Source of the DNA: an archaeon
GTDB taxonomy: Archaea; Iainarchaeota; Iainarchaeia; Iainarchaeales; GCA-2688035
Direction of reading: 5' to 3'
Assembly (NCBI GenBank): GCA_030745815.1
Contig: JASLNX010000160.1
Coordinates: forward strand, 1-7,972
DNA length: 7,972 nt
Shown: one piece after another, positions 1 through 6,385 of the stretch
How positions within the stretch are numbered: position 1 is the first letter of the stretch
Layout: each line of letters opens with the position of its first letter
Program-made: the position numbers and the translations under genes
The notes under the pieces: model-generated
Database searches by the model: none
Told to the model about the DNA's origin: nothing
The model's input: the letters and a program-made list of their open reading frames with translations, nothing else

Positions 1-1
1 A

Positions 2-742
2 AAGGGCAGGACCAAACGCAGGCCACCAGCCAGGCTTAATATTGGAGCCACAAGGGCCGCAGAAAAATTTGGAACTACCATAGCTGAGCTTGGCCTAAAA
101 TTAGATAGCTTGGAAGAAGAACGCCAACTGGCTATACAAAATGGACGCAGCATTGAAAGAATTAGAGCGGAGAGAATGAAATATATGACTACTGCCAAGG
201 TTTTGAGTGCAAGAAAAAAGCTTTTGGAGTTTGCGCTAAAGGTAAATTTTCCAGGCAAAATTGAGGAATTTAGGTTGGTTGGAATTGAATCAGAAGAGCA
301 GATTAGAATAGAACTTGGGCAAATTGAACTTGACCTTAAAGGAACTGGTGAGCATGTTAAAAAACTCCTGACACAAGAAAGAAAAGGTGGTCCTTTAATT
401 GATCCAAACCCAGACCCCCTGGTAATGCTTGCGAATTATGATTCCCTACTAACTGAACTTGAGTCAGATGTAGGACTACAGCGAGCCGCTACTATTACTG
501 CAAAGCGATCAAGGGTGCCAGGAGAAGCTGCCAAGTCCCAAAGAACAGAATTGCAAATGCGAGGCGGGCAATCTGTAGCAAAAATTGAAATGTTGAGGTT
601 TTTAATTGATCATCCGCTGCTAAGACAAAGTAGAGGAATTAAAACAAAAACAGACGCAATGCGGATGATCGAAGAGGAATTAGAGAGATTGCGTTTAACA
701 AACAATACACTAAAGGTACTGGAAAAAAATAGAAGAAAATAA
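2..742 (+). CDS. Unrecognised charged helical protein, 5' end outside the window
   Basis: The reading frame is open from base 2 to the TAA at 740-742, giving 246 visible residues. A TTG at 110 could serve as a start, but the frame continues upstream without a stop (RTKRRPPARLNIGATRAAEK and onward), so I treat the gene as truncated by the window edge. The protein is rich in Lys, Arg and Glu, with long stretches likely to be alpha-helical or coiled-coil (for example EEELERLRLTNNTLKVLEK near the end), and it ends in a basic tail (KNRRK). I see no signal peptide, membrane segment, metal site or nucleotide-binding motif, and I do not recognise a family. A structural or nucleic-acid-binding role would be a guess. 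It meets adenylate kinase tail to tail with no intervening base, so the two 3' ends must overlap at the transcript level. The frame is well supported; the function is unknown. Confidence 0.75.
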   Translation, partial: KGRTKRRPPARLNIGATRAAEKFGTTIAELGLKLDSLEEERQLAIQNGRSIERIRAERMKYMTTAKVLSARKKLLEFALKVNFPGKIEEFRLVGIESEEQIRIELGQIELDLKGTGEHVKKLLTQERKGGPLIDPNPDPLVMLANYDSLLTELESDVGLQRAATITAKRSRVPGEAAKSQRTELQMRGGQSVAKIEMLRFLIDHPLLRQSRGIKTKTDAMRMIEEELERLRLTNNTLKVLEKNRRK

Positions 743-1402
743 TTATTCTTTGCTTGTTTCAAACTCTTCTAAGCGTGCGTAAACATTTTTCATGTTTTCT
801 TCTAGCAAACCGTTGCAGTCCACTTCTCTTAACAGCCTGTTTTCGGAGTAGTAATCAATAATTGGCTCTGTTTTTTCTTTATAAATTTGTAGCCTTTTCC
901 TAACCAATTCCGGCTTATCGTCCTCTCTTTGAAACAATTCAGCCCCACACTTGTCACATTTGGAAGCATCCTTTGGGGGCATAGTAGTAAGGTTGTAGAT
1001 GCTACTGCACTTGCTGCATTGTCGCCTGTTACCAATCCTTTCAACAATTGTGTCCTCACTTGCGCTGGTGTAAAAAACAGCGTCAAGTTTTACCCCCAAT
1101 TCATGCAAAAGCCCTTCAAGCAAGTCAACCTGCTTTAATGTTCGCGGGTAACCGTCCAAAATAAACCCGCCTCCCTTCTCTTCAGCCAACCTTTTTCGGA
1201 GAACTTCGGTTACAAGCTTGTCTGCAACAAGCTCTCCCTTATTCATAATTGGCCCTGCTTTTTTTCCAAACTTGGAACCTAGACCAATTTCTTTTCGGAG
1301 AAGATCCCCTGTTGCAATATGCGCAATGCCTAGTTTTTTACAAACGCGAGAAGCGATTGTCCCCTTTCCCGCACCAGGCGGGCCCAAAAAAACAAGATTA
1401 AT
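743..1402 (-). CDS. adk: Adenylate kinase, zinc-LID type, probable rare start codon
   Basis: Adenylate kinase interconverts ATP + AMP and 2 ADP in the cytoplasm. Counting from an ATT start at 1400-1402 (219 residues), the P-loop GPPGAGKGT is at 7-15, the AMP-binding TGDLLR near 31-36, GFILDGYPRT near 79-88, and a long LID carries CSKC and CDKC (Cys 129, 132, 149, 152), the four-cysteine zinc site of the long bacterial-type enzymes. FQREDDKPELVRKRL and EKTEPIIDYY complete the family signature. The first ordinary start (TTG at 1385-1387) would remove beta strand 1 (NLVFL). No ATG, GTG or TTG lies between that codon and an in-frame TGA at 1409-1411, leaving ATT (1402) or ATA (1408). A GGGG run at 1415-1418 lies 6 nt before the ATA and 12 nt before the ATT. 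The family is certain; the start is inferred. The enzyme type differs from the AdkA form of many archaea. Confidence 0.93.
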   Translation of the reverse strand: MNLVFLGPPGAGKGTIASRVCKKLGIAHIATGDLLRKEIGLGSKFGKKAGPIMNKGELVADKLVTEVLRKRLAEEKGGGFILDGYPRTLKQVDLLEGLLHELGVKLDAVFYTSASEDTIVERIGNRRQCSKCSSIYNLTTMPPKDASKCDKCGAELFQREDDKPELVRKRLQIYKEKTEPIIDYYSENRLLREVDCNGLLEENMKNVYARLEEFETSKE

Positions 1403-1454
1403 TGGTATTCAAATCCCCTTAACTTTTTTCACATTCAATTCGGCCAAAACAGTC

Positions 1455-1467
1455 CCTTTTATTTAGG
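1455..1467 (-). promoter_or_regulatory. Putative TATA box of adenylate kinase
   Basis: On the minus strand this reads CCTAAATAAAAGG, an archaeal TATA-like element. Transcription would start about 26 bases downstream, near 1435, giving a leader of about 27-33 nt before the ATA or ATT start and including the GGGG at 1415-1418. It lies downstream of the aldolase terminator hairpin, which supports separate transcription of adk. Confidence 0.45.
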
Positions 1468-1480
1468 TAAACAGATGGTC

Positions 1481-1532
1481 TAAAAAGAAAAAGGGGAAGA
1501 ATACTATTTTAAAGAGGTCTTATACTCTTCCC
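1481..1532 (-). terminator. Hairpin plus T-tract ending the fbp-fba operon
   Basis: On the minus strand GGGAAGAGTA (1532-1523) pairs with TATTCTTCCC (1503-1494) as a 10-bp stem with one G-U pair and a loop of about 19 nt. It is followed at once by a T-rich run (CTTTTTCTTTTT) over 1481-1492. It sits about 35 bases after the aldolase stop codon and before the adk promoter, as expected for a terminator. Archaeal termination depends mainly on the T-tract; the hairpin may be accessory or protect the 3' end. Confidence 0.6.
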
Positions 1533-1565
1533 TTCTTCTTTCCCCTAGCTACGTAATCTTTAGTG

Positions 1566-2522
1566 CTAGGCCATGATTTGCTTAATCTGCTTGGTTATCT
1601 TAAGAGCGTCTTCGAAATTTCTTTGCCACATATTTCTTCCAAAAATAAGGCCGTCAACGCCTGCGTCAAGGCAAAGCTTTGCTTTGTTAAGCAAGTCTTC
1701 GTCTCCAATTTTGCTTCCACCAGAAATAAGTACTCCAGTAGAACCTGCCGACTGAACAACCCATCGCAGTTGATCAATTTGACTGAGTCCAAGCAATTCA
1801 TTGTATCCCTTAAATTGCCCTTCAGAATTATACTGCCCTCCAGTAGGAGCCAAAGGCAAATTTACTTTTACAACGTCTGCTCCCAGTTCATTTGCAACCC
1901 TTGCTGCATAATCAACCATTGCAAAGCTGCTGTTTCCGCCTTTTTCATTAACTGCTTTTCCGCGAGGATAACTCCACACAATTAAGGGAAGTCCAGCTTT
2001 TTCAGCTTCTCGTCTTACCTTTACCAATTGAAGAACGTCTCGCTCTTGCGCAGGCGAACCAACATACAAAGTATAACCAACTGCGTCAGCTCCAAGTTTT
2101 ACCGCATCATCAACAGTTGCAGTAATTGGTGAAAGGGCCTCTGCATCGCTTGGAATATTTGTTTTCCCATTAAGCTTCAAAACCAATGGAATGTTGTCCT
2201 TGTATTCCTTTTTTGCCCAGTATTTTTGCGCTAGGCCAATGTGAAAAACTATCCCATTGTAGCCGCCTTCTACTGCAAGCTTTAATTGGAATTCAGGATC
2301 AACTGATGGAGGATTTTTTAAAAAATCTCCACTGCCGTGCTCTAACCCCTGGTCAACAGGCAAGAAAAGCATCTTTCCGTTCTTGTTTCCAAATTCGTTC
2401 ATTATTTTATTCAAGTGTCCTCTTTTCTCTTCACTCAAACTTGGCAAATCAAGATTAAACTCTTGTGTTCGCCCTTTCTTAACTTGTTCTAGTATTGCTT
2501 CTTTCAATTTAGATTCACTCAT
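1566..2522 (-). CDS. fba: Class I fructose-1,6-bisphosphate aldolase, DhnA/FbaB type
   Basis: Schiff-base aldolase that reversibly condenses dihydroxyacetone phosphate and glyceraldehyde 3-phosphate to fructose 1,6-bisphosphate. The 318-residue protein has an N-terminal helical extension (1-48), then a TIM barrel: FLPVDQGLEHGSGDF (53-67), LVLKLNG (113-119), the substrate loop WSYPRG (183-188), GADVVKVN with the likely catalytic Lys219, the phosphate-binding strand ISGGSK (267-271 region), and GLIFGRNMWQ (291-300). VDQGLEHG matches the E. coli FbaB group better than the related archaeal shikimate-pathway ADH synthase. The ATG overlaps the stop of the upstream bisphosphatase by four bases (ATGA), and GAGGTGA at 2529-2535 sits 6 nt before it as a strong ribosome binding site, so the start is firm. 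The pair forms a gluconeogenic operon. It is not the bifunctional archaeal FBPA/P enzyme, as a separate phosphatase is present. Confidence 0.93.
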   Translation of the reverse strand: MSESKLKEAILEQVKKGRTQEFNLDLPSLSEEKRGHLNKIMNEFGNKNGKMLFLPVDQGLEHGSGDFLKNPPSVDPEFQLKLAVEGGYNGIVFHIGLAQKYWAKKEYKDNIPLVLKLNGKTNIPSDAEALSPITATVDDAVKLGADAVGYTLYVGSPAQERDVLQLVKVRREAEKAGLPLIVWSYPRGKAVNEKGGNSSFAMVDYAARVANELGADVVKVNLPLAPTGGQYNSEGQFKGYNELLGLSQIDQLRWVVQSAGSTGVLISGGSKIGDEDLLNKAKLCLDAGVDGLIFGRNMWQRNFEDALKITKQIKQIMA

Positions 2523-3415
2523 ATTCCCTCACCTCTAAAAAAACTTTCTACTAAATCAATTGGCTTATTGCCTCCAATATAAAGCGGGACCCTGTGGTCA
2601 ATCGCCGTTGGAGCAATGTCCAAAATTCTCTGCGTTCCATTACTTGCTTTCCCCCCAGCTTGTTCAATAATAAAACTCATTGGGTTTGCCTCAAACAAAA
2701 GCCTTAATTTTCCATTAGGCTTTTCTTTCAGAGCAGGGTAGGAAAAAACACCCCCATATGTTAATATCTGTTGAAAGTCAGCGGCAAAACTACCACTGTA
2801 TCTTAGTTTGTATCCTTCACTCTCTAGCTGCGAAATAAATTGTCTGTGTTCATTAACATAATTAATTGGCAGTCCGCCTGGAGAATAAATGTTTCCCTCG
2901 GGCAACGTAACATTTTCTTTTCTTAAAATAAATTCGTTGTCGTGGTCTAAAACAAATTCGTGCACTCCGTCCTTTGCAGAATAAACCAAAGTTGTTAGTG
3001 GTCCGTACAAAACGTACAAGGCAGCGTCCATCTTGTTTCCTTTCTCTAAAACATTTCCCTCGTTAAAGATTCCGGCAATTGTTCCAACTGAAAGATTTGT
3101 TGCAACACTACTTACCCCATCCAATGGGTCTAGAACAACTCCAAATTCCCCTTTGCTTTTTACAATTTCAACAATTTCGGATTGTTCTTCAGAGGCAACG
3201 GCTCTTACAAGGTCAGAGTTTCTTAATGAATCAATTAACAACTTGTCAGCCCACTTATCCAATTCCAGCTGCTCTTCTCCAAACATGTTTTTTGTGCCAC
3301 TATTAAAGTTGTGAGTTAGAAACGCTTTCTTAATTTCTCGCGCCCTATCGGCAACAAGTAAAATGATTTCCGCTATACCTTCATCTGTATCTTTAAGATG
3401 TTCATTTAGCTTCAT
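2519..3415 (-). CDS. fbp: Class I fructose-1,6-bisphosphatase (possibly SBPase-like)
   Basis: Metal-dependent sugar bisphosphatase, expected to hydrolyse fructose 1,6-bisphosphate to fructose 6-phosphate in gluconeogenesis. In the 298 residues the metal-site elements are SEE (75-77), DPLDG (96-100) and FEANPMSF with Glu242 (241-248); RYSGSFAADF (205-214), GGVFSYPA (221-228) and NGKLRLL (234-240) match the sugar-phosphate binding half of class I enzymes. After DPLDG the usual SSNID is replaced by VSSVATN, closer to the SSIVDTN of plant sedoheptulose-1,7-bisphosphatase, so specificity may be broader. I chose the ATG at 3415 over a TTG at 3436 because GGTGGTGA lies about 6 nt before it. The aldolase starts inside its stop codon. 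A TATA-like box at 3475-3483 should start the mRNA near 3453. Class I phosphatases are typical of bacteria and eukaryotes and less common in archaea, so old transfer is possible. Confidence 0.9.
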   Translation of the reverse strand: MKLNEHLKDTDEGIAEIILLVADRAREIKKAFLTHNFNSGTKNMFGEEQLELDKWADKLLIDSLRNSDLVRAVASEEQSEIVEIVKSKGEFGVVLDPLDGVSSVATNLSVGTIAGIFNEGNVLEKGNKMDAALYVLYGPLTTLVYSAKDGVHEFVLDHDNEFILRKENVTLPEGNIYSPGGLPINYVNEHRQFISQLESEGYKLRYSGSFAADFQQILTYGGVFSYPALKEKPNGKLRLLFEANPMSFIIEQAGGKASNGTQRILDIAPTAIDHRVPLYIGGNKPIDLVESFFRGEGI

Positions 3416-3474
3416 AGGATTCACCACCAGGTCCAAAATTAGACCACATTTACTGGAACAATTGATGTTTTATG

Positions 3475-3483
3475 CATATAAAA
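3475..3483 (-). promoter_or_regulatory. Putative TATA box of the fbp-fba operon
   Basis: The minus strand reads TTTTATATG inside a highly AT-rich divergent region (3437-3576). A start about 26 bases downstream (near 3453) gives a leader of about 38 nt that carries the GGTGGTGA ribosome binding site. This fits the ATG at 3415. Confidence 0.5.
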
Positions 3484-3520
3484 CCCTTCTCACTATATAA
3501 TATATTTTTCTATATTCAGA

Positions 3521-3530
3521 TATATTTAAA
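3521..3530 (+). promoter_or_regulatory. Putative TATA box of the AbrB-PhoU gene
   Basis: TATATTTAAA is the best TATA match upstream of the GTG start. A start about 26 bases on (near 3551) leaves a leader of about 26 nt containing the GGGGGG at 3565-3570. Other AT-rich stretches at 3494-3515 (such as ACTATATAATATATTT) could be alternative elements or binding sites for the divergent gene pair. Confidence 0.45.
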
Positions 3531-3576
3531 TTAAGTTGAATATTCTTTACATATAATCATATTTGGGGGGCTAAAT

Positions 3577-4506
3577 GTGCGAAGAAAAATAATCAAACAA
3601 GGGGAAAACACTCTAACAATTACCTTGCCTGCAAAGTGGGCAAGAAAGGCCGGCATTAAGGCAGGGCACGAAGTTGAATTAACTGAAAAGGGAAAGGACT
3701 TGGTTGTCGGGTCTGTTGGAAACGGAGACTTTCTTTCAAAGGAATTTACAGTTAAGGAGTCCGACAAATACCTTGCAGCCTACCCAAACAATGTTTTTCT
3801 GCGATTTATTGACACATCTTATCGGACAGGATATGACGAACTAAGAATTAATTTTGACGACGCAAGAATTTTGGAGCTGGTGCAACAGGAAACCGAATTC
3901 CTCTTAGGATTTGAAGTGGTTGAACAAGGTGAAAACTATTGTGTTGTAAGAAACATTGCTTCTGCTGTTGAAACAGAACTTGATCCAATTCTTAGACGAA
4001 TATTCTTAATGATTAATGGAATGTTTAAGGACTCTTATGACGCAGCAAGGGCTGGAAAATTTAGTAGAATGAACAATATTGCAACAATTGAAAAAACAAG
4101 CAACCGACTAACTAATTTCTGCGAAAGGCTGCTTAACAAAAACGGCTACAAGGACTTTAGAAAAACCGCGGTTATTTACGCAATGATTACTTTGCTTGAA
4201 CAGATTGCTGACGACTGCAGGGGGCTTTGTATTTACATGGGGCAATTTAAGGACAAGGAAGTAAAGATTAGTGCAGAGACTCTTTCGTTTTTTAAGCAAA
4301 CAGTAAAACTTCTTGAAAGCTTTTACCAGCTTTTTTACAAGCAGGACAGGGTAAAACTTTACGAGTTACTGCGAAACAGACACCACATTTTAAACAATAA
4401 GGCAATTGGGCTTATGCAAACTCAGCCAAAAAAGGAAATGGTTGTATTGTGCCATCTTGCATCTACAATGGGAAAGATTTACCACCTTGCAGAAGCCTAC
4501 GATTAA
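3577..4506 (+). CDS. AbrB/SpoVT domain fused to PhoU-like domain, putative regulator
   Basis: Probable DNA-binding regulator of the archaeal PhoU-like family. The 309-residue protein starts with a swapped-hairpin AbrB/SpoVT/MazE-type domain (about 1-46; KQGENTLTITLPAKWARKAG then an acidic-basic turn). A linker segment of about 50-125 follows, then an all-helical PhoU-like region (about 130-305). Within it ETELDPILRR (132-141) and LLEQIADDCRG (206-216) resemble the E-x-x-x-D metal-binding repeats of PhoU. The start is GTG at 3577, with GGGGGG six bases before it; the overlapping ATG at 3575 is out of frame. PhoU proteins normally act with Pst phosphate transporters, none of which is in view, so a link to phosphate is only by family. 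Divergence from the fbp-fba operon makes control of that operon or of itself plausible but unproven. Its TAA overlaps the opposing Trm5 stop in the shared sequence TTAA. Confidence 0.85.
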   Translation: MRRKIIKQGENTLTITLPAKWARKAGIKAGHEVELTEKGKDLVVGSVGNGDFLSKEFTVKESDKYLAAYPNNVFLRFIDTSYRTGYDELRINFDDARILELVQQETEFLLGFEVVEQGENYCVVRNIASAVETELDPILRRIFLMINGMFKDSYDAARAGKFSRMNNIATIEKTSNRLTNFCERLLNKNGYKDFRKTAVIYAMITLLEQIADDCRGLCIYMGQFKDKEVKISAETLSFFKQTVKLLESFYQLFYKQDRVKLYELLRNRHHILNNKAIGLMQTQPKKEMVVLCHLASTMGKIYHLAEAYD

Positions 4507-5366
4507 GCTCGCTTGACTTTGAAGTCTAGTACAACCTGAATTGTTTGGGCAGAAAAGCTTCTGACCATTTTTTTTCTAAGAACCCTGGTTTTTAATCCAA
4601 GCTTTGCTGCGGTTTCGCGGATTTTTTTAAGCGGGCCAGTGAATGGGTCGTCAATTGGAGAAAATTGGTAAAAGTGAATTATTCCGCCAGACGGTTTTAT
4701 TGAAAGCATTGTTGCTTCTAAAAATCCACCGGCGTCCTTTGGAAGAGGCATTACTGCCCGATCAAACTTTCCCTTAAAAGTTGTGGACGCAAGCTTGTTA
4801 ACGTCTCCTAAAACCGGCTCAATTTTTTCCTGAACCTTGTTTAAGACAATGTTCTCGCGCATTAATTTTACAGCGTGCGGATTTAGTTCAATTGCAACAG
4901 CTTTCTTCATTGGTGAATTTTTTGCAAACACAAGTGGGAAAGGACCAACTCCTGCAAAAAATGCGCCAACAACTTCCCCTTTCTTAATTAGCTTGCCAAT
5001 TCTCTCTCGCTCGTGTGACAAGCGCGGGGAAAAGAAAACCTTGCCCAAATCAACCTTCATTCTGCACCCGCTTTCAATGTAGAGTGCTGTTTTGTTTCGC
5101 TTGCCTGCAATCACCTTAACTGGCTGAACTCTAAAGGCACCCTTATGCGCGCCGGCAATCTTGCAAACAGTTTCAAAACGAGGATTTATTTCAATAAGAG
5201 CTTCACCAATAATTTTCTCTTTTTTTTCAAGTTCTGGTGGAATCTCTATTACCGCAATATTTCCAACACTATCAAATGATTTTACAAGGTAGCCAAACTC
5301 TCGCTTTGAGAGCTTTCCTTTAAGAGCTTCTCTTAAGTTTCTGGGCTTTTTCTTTTCACGACTCAT
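4503..5366 (-). CDS. trm5: Trm5-like tRNA (guanine37-N1) methyltransferase lacking D1
   Basis: Class I SAM-dependent methyltransferase of the archaeal Trm5 family, expected to methylate N1 of G37 next to the tRNA anticodon and so protect the reading frame. The 287 residues include a D2-like domain (about 21-110), YFSPRL-like VFFSPRLSHERERI (110-123), the SAM loop GAFFAGVGPFPLVFAK (134-149), AIELNPHAVKLMRENI (158-173), DRAVMPLPK (202-210) and GGIIHFYQF (227-235). From memory, the Methanocaldococcus Trm5 sequence aligns from about its residue 70 on, so the tRNA-elbow-binding D1 domain is absent here. The conserved NLPK is PLPK, a change at the position of a catalytically important Asn. A related TYW2-like or other tRNA methyltransferase is the main alternative. 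The ATG at 5364-5366 has no clear ribosome binding site and probably makes a near-leaderless mRNA. Confidence 0.85.
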   Translation of the reverse strand: MSREKKKPRNLREALKGKLSKREFGYLVKSFDSVGNIAVIEIPPELEKKEKIIGEALIEINPRFETVCKIAGAHKGAFRVQPVKVIAGKRNKTALYIESGCRMKVDLGKVFFSPRLSHERERIGKLIKKGEVVGAFFAGVGPFPLVFAKNSPMKKAVAIELNPHAVKLMRENIVLNKVQEKIEPVLGDVNKLASTTFKGKFDRAVMPLPKDAGGFLEATMLSIKPSGGIIHFYQFSPIDDPFTGPLKKIRETAAKLGLKTRVLRKKMVRSFSAQTIQVVLDFKVKRA

Positions 5367-5375
5367 CTTAGAAAG

Positions 5376-5400
5376 TATTAAAACTGTTAACTAATTTAAT
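5376..5400. promoter_or_regulatory. Overlapping divergent promoters in a 42-bp gap
   Basis: The gap between the divergent starts at 5366 and 5409 holds two TATA-like elements. TATTAAAAC (5376-5384, plus) lies about 29 bases before the DUF63 ATG, and ATTAAATTAG (5400-5391, minus) lies about 30 bases before the Trm5 ATG. Both genes would be leaderless or nearly so. The elements are so close that the two initiation complexes would probably exclude each other. Confidence 0.5.
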
Positions 5401-5408
5401 GGTTTACT

Positions 5409-6245
5409 ATGGGAATTTTGGAAACTCTTTTTGAATTTTTTGGAAAAAGAATTGCCGAACACGGGCAGTACGGACCTGTTGAATATCTTGTTTACGGCCT
5501 AATAATGTTTGGACTTGCTTTCTTTGTAATTTACCCAGCCCTTGATAAAAAGGGCGTAAAATTTAATTTCAAATTTATGATTTCGCTGCTCCCCTACATT
5601 CTGCTTGGAGCAGGCATTAGAGTTTTGGAGGACATGGGTTTTCTCCCAAGAAGCTTTAGTCCGCTTGAATTGGGATACTGGGTAATAACTCCCGGAATAT
5701 ATATGTCAATTGCGGTTGTAACAATTGCCTGCTTTTTTATTGCAAGAATGTTGTCACAAAACAGGCAGTGGGATTTTTACAAGGTGTTTGCAGGGATTGG
5801 TTTGCTGCTTGCAGCTCCAATTGCAATTTTTGAAATAATGAATTTTTTGGCCTGGGGCGGAGTTATACTTGTCATCGCATTAATCGCAGTTATCTTGGGA
5901 GCTGTTGTTTTGCTGCTTAACAAGTTTACAAAATCAAGTCTTATGAAGAGCAACTTAAACGTTCTTGTTCTGGCCTCACAGCTTCTTGATGGAAACGCAA
6001 CATTTGTTTCAATCCAGTTTTTCAGATGTGGAGAACAGCACCCTATATCAGAATTTTTCCTAAATCTTTTCCCATTCTCTTTTGTAATGGTAAAAATTGC
6101 TTTGGTTTTATTGATTCTTTACTACGTTGACAAAGAAATTGAGAACGAAAACTTGCGCGGGTTTGTAAAAATCGTTGTTATAATTCTTGGATTTGCAACC
6201 GGGCTAAGGGACCTACTAACTCTTGGAGTTGGCACCTGCCTTTAA
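5409..6245 (+). CDS. DUF63 family integral membrane protein
   Basis: A 278-residue multi-pass membrane protein of the archaeal DUF63 family, function not established. I count seven or eight hydrophobic segments (roughly 26-45, 56-73, 92-114, 125-146, 150-171, 184-203, 216-240, 252-275). The family pattern is clear from memory: LPYILLGAGIRVLEDMG (61-77), WVITPGIYMS (91-100), LLDGNATFVSI (192-202), the EQHP turn (209-212), an intramembrane Lys (229) in the following helix, and LGFATGLRDLLTLGVGT (260-276). Charged or polar residues kept inside hydrophobic segments (Arg71, Glu74, Asp75, Asp194, His211, Lys229, Arg267, Asp268) suggest a catalytic or transport site rather than a simple anchor. The ATG at 5409 is preceded by no ribosome binding site; an out-of-frame ATG lies at 5399. 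No neighbour points to its role. Confidence 0.88.
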   Translation: MGILETLFEFFGKRIAEHGQYGPVEYLVYGLIMFGLAFFVIYPALDKKGVKFNFKFMISLLPYILLGAGIRVLEDMGFLPRSFSPLELGYWVITPGIYMSIAVVTIACFFIARMLSQNRQWDFYKVFAGIGLLLAAPIAIFEIMNFLAWGGVILVIALIAVILGAVVLLLNKFTKSSLMKSNLNVLVLASQLLDGNATFVSIQFFRCGEQHPISEFFLNLFPFSFVMVKIALVLLILYYVDKEIENENLRGFVKIVVIILGFATGLRDLLTLGVGTCL

Positions 6246-6270
6246 CTCCCACTAGGGAAAAACTTGCATG

Positions 6271-6320
6271 GGAATTCTAGGTACGCAGTAAGGTACTTTA
6301 ACCTTGCCTGTTTGAATTCC
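6271..6320. other. Two-part hairpin of unknown function
   Basis: GGAATTC (6271-6277) pairs with GAATTCC (6314-6320). Inside, CAG (6286-6288) pairs with CTG (6308-6310) and AAGGT (6290-6294) with ACCTT (6301-6305) around a six-base loop. It begins 25 bases after the DUF63 stop. No T-tract follows on the plus strand, so it is not a typical terminator. It could stabilise the DUF63 3' end or belong to a small RNA. The rest of 6246-6385 shows no convincing gene. Confidence 0.35.
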
Positions 6321-6385
6321 AAACCTGGAAATATTATTAACCGCTAATCAATACTACTAGCAGATGATAGCTACACACTATATCT

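Noticed and set aside
3413..3436. Upstream TTG start for the bisphosphatase (3436)
   Set aside because: GGTGGTGA is correctly spaced for the ATG at 3415 and no ribosome binding site precedes the TTG. The predicted leader also fits the ATG.
6246..6262. TCCC-ACTA-GGGA followed by AAAAA as a terminator for the DUF63 gene
   Set aside because: The stem is only four pairs and the following run is A rather than T on the coding strand, so it does not match a terminator in that direction.
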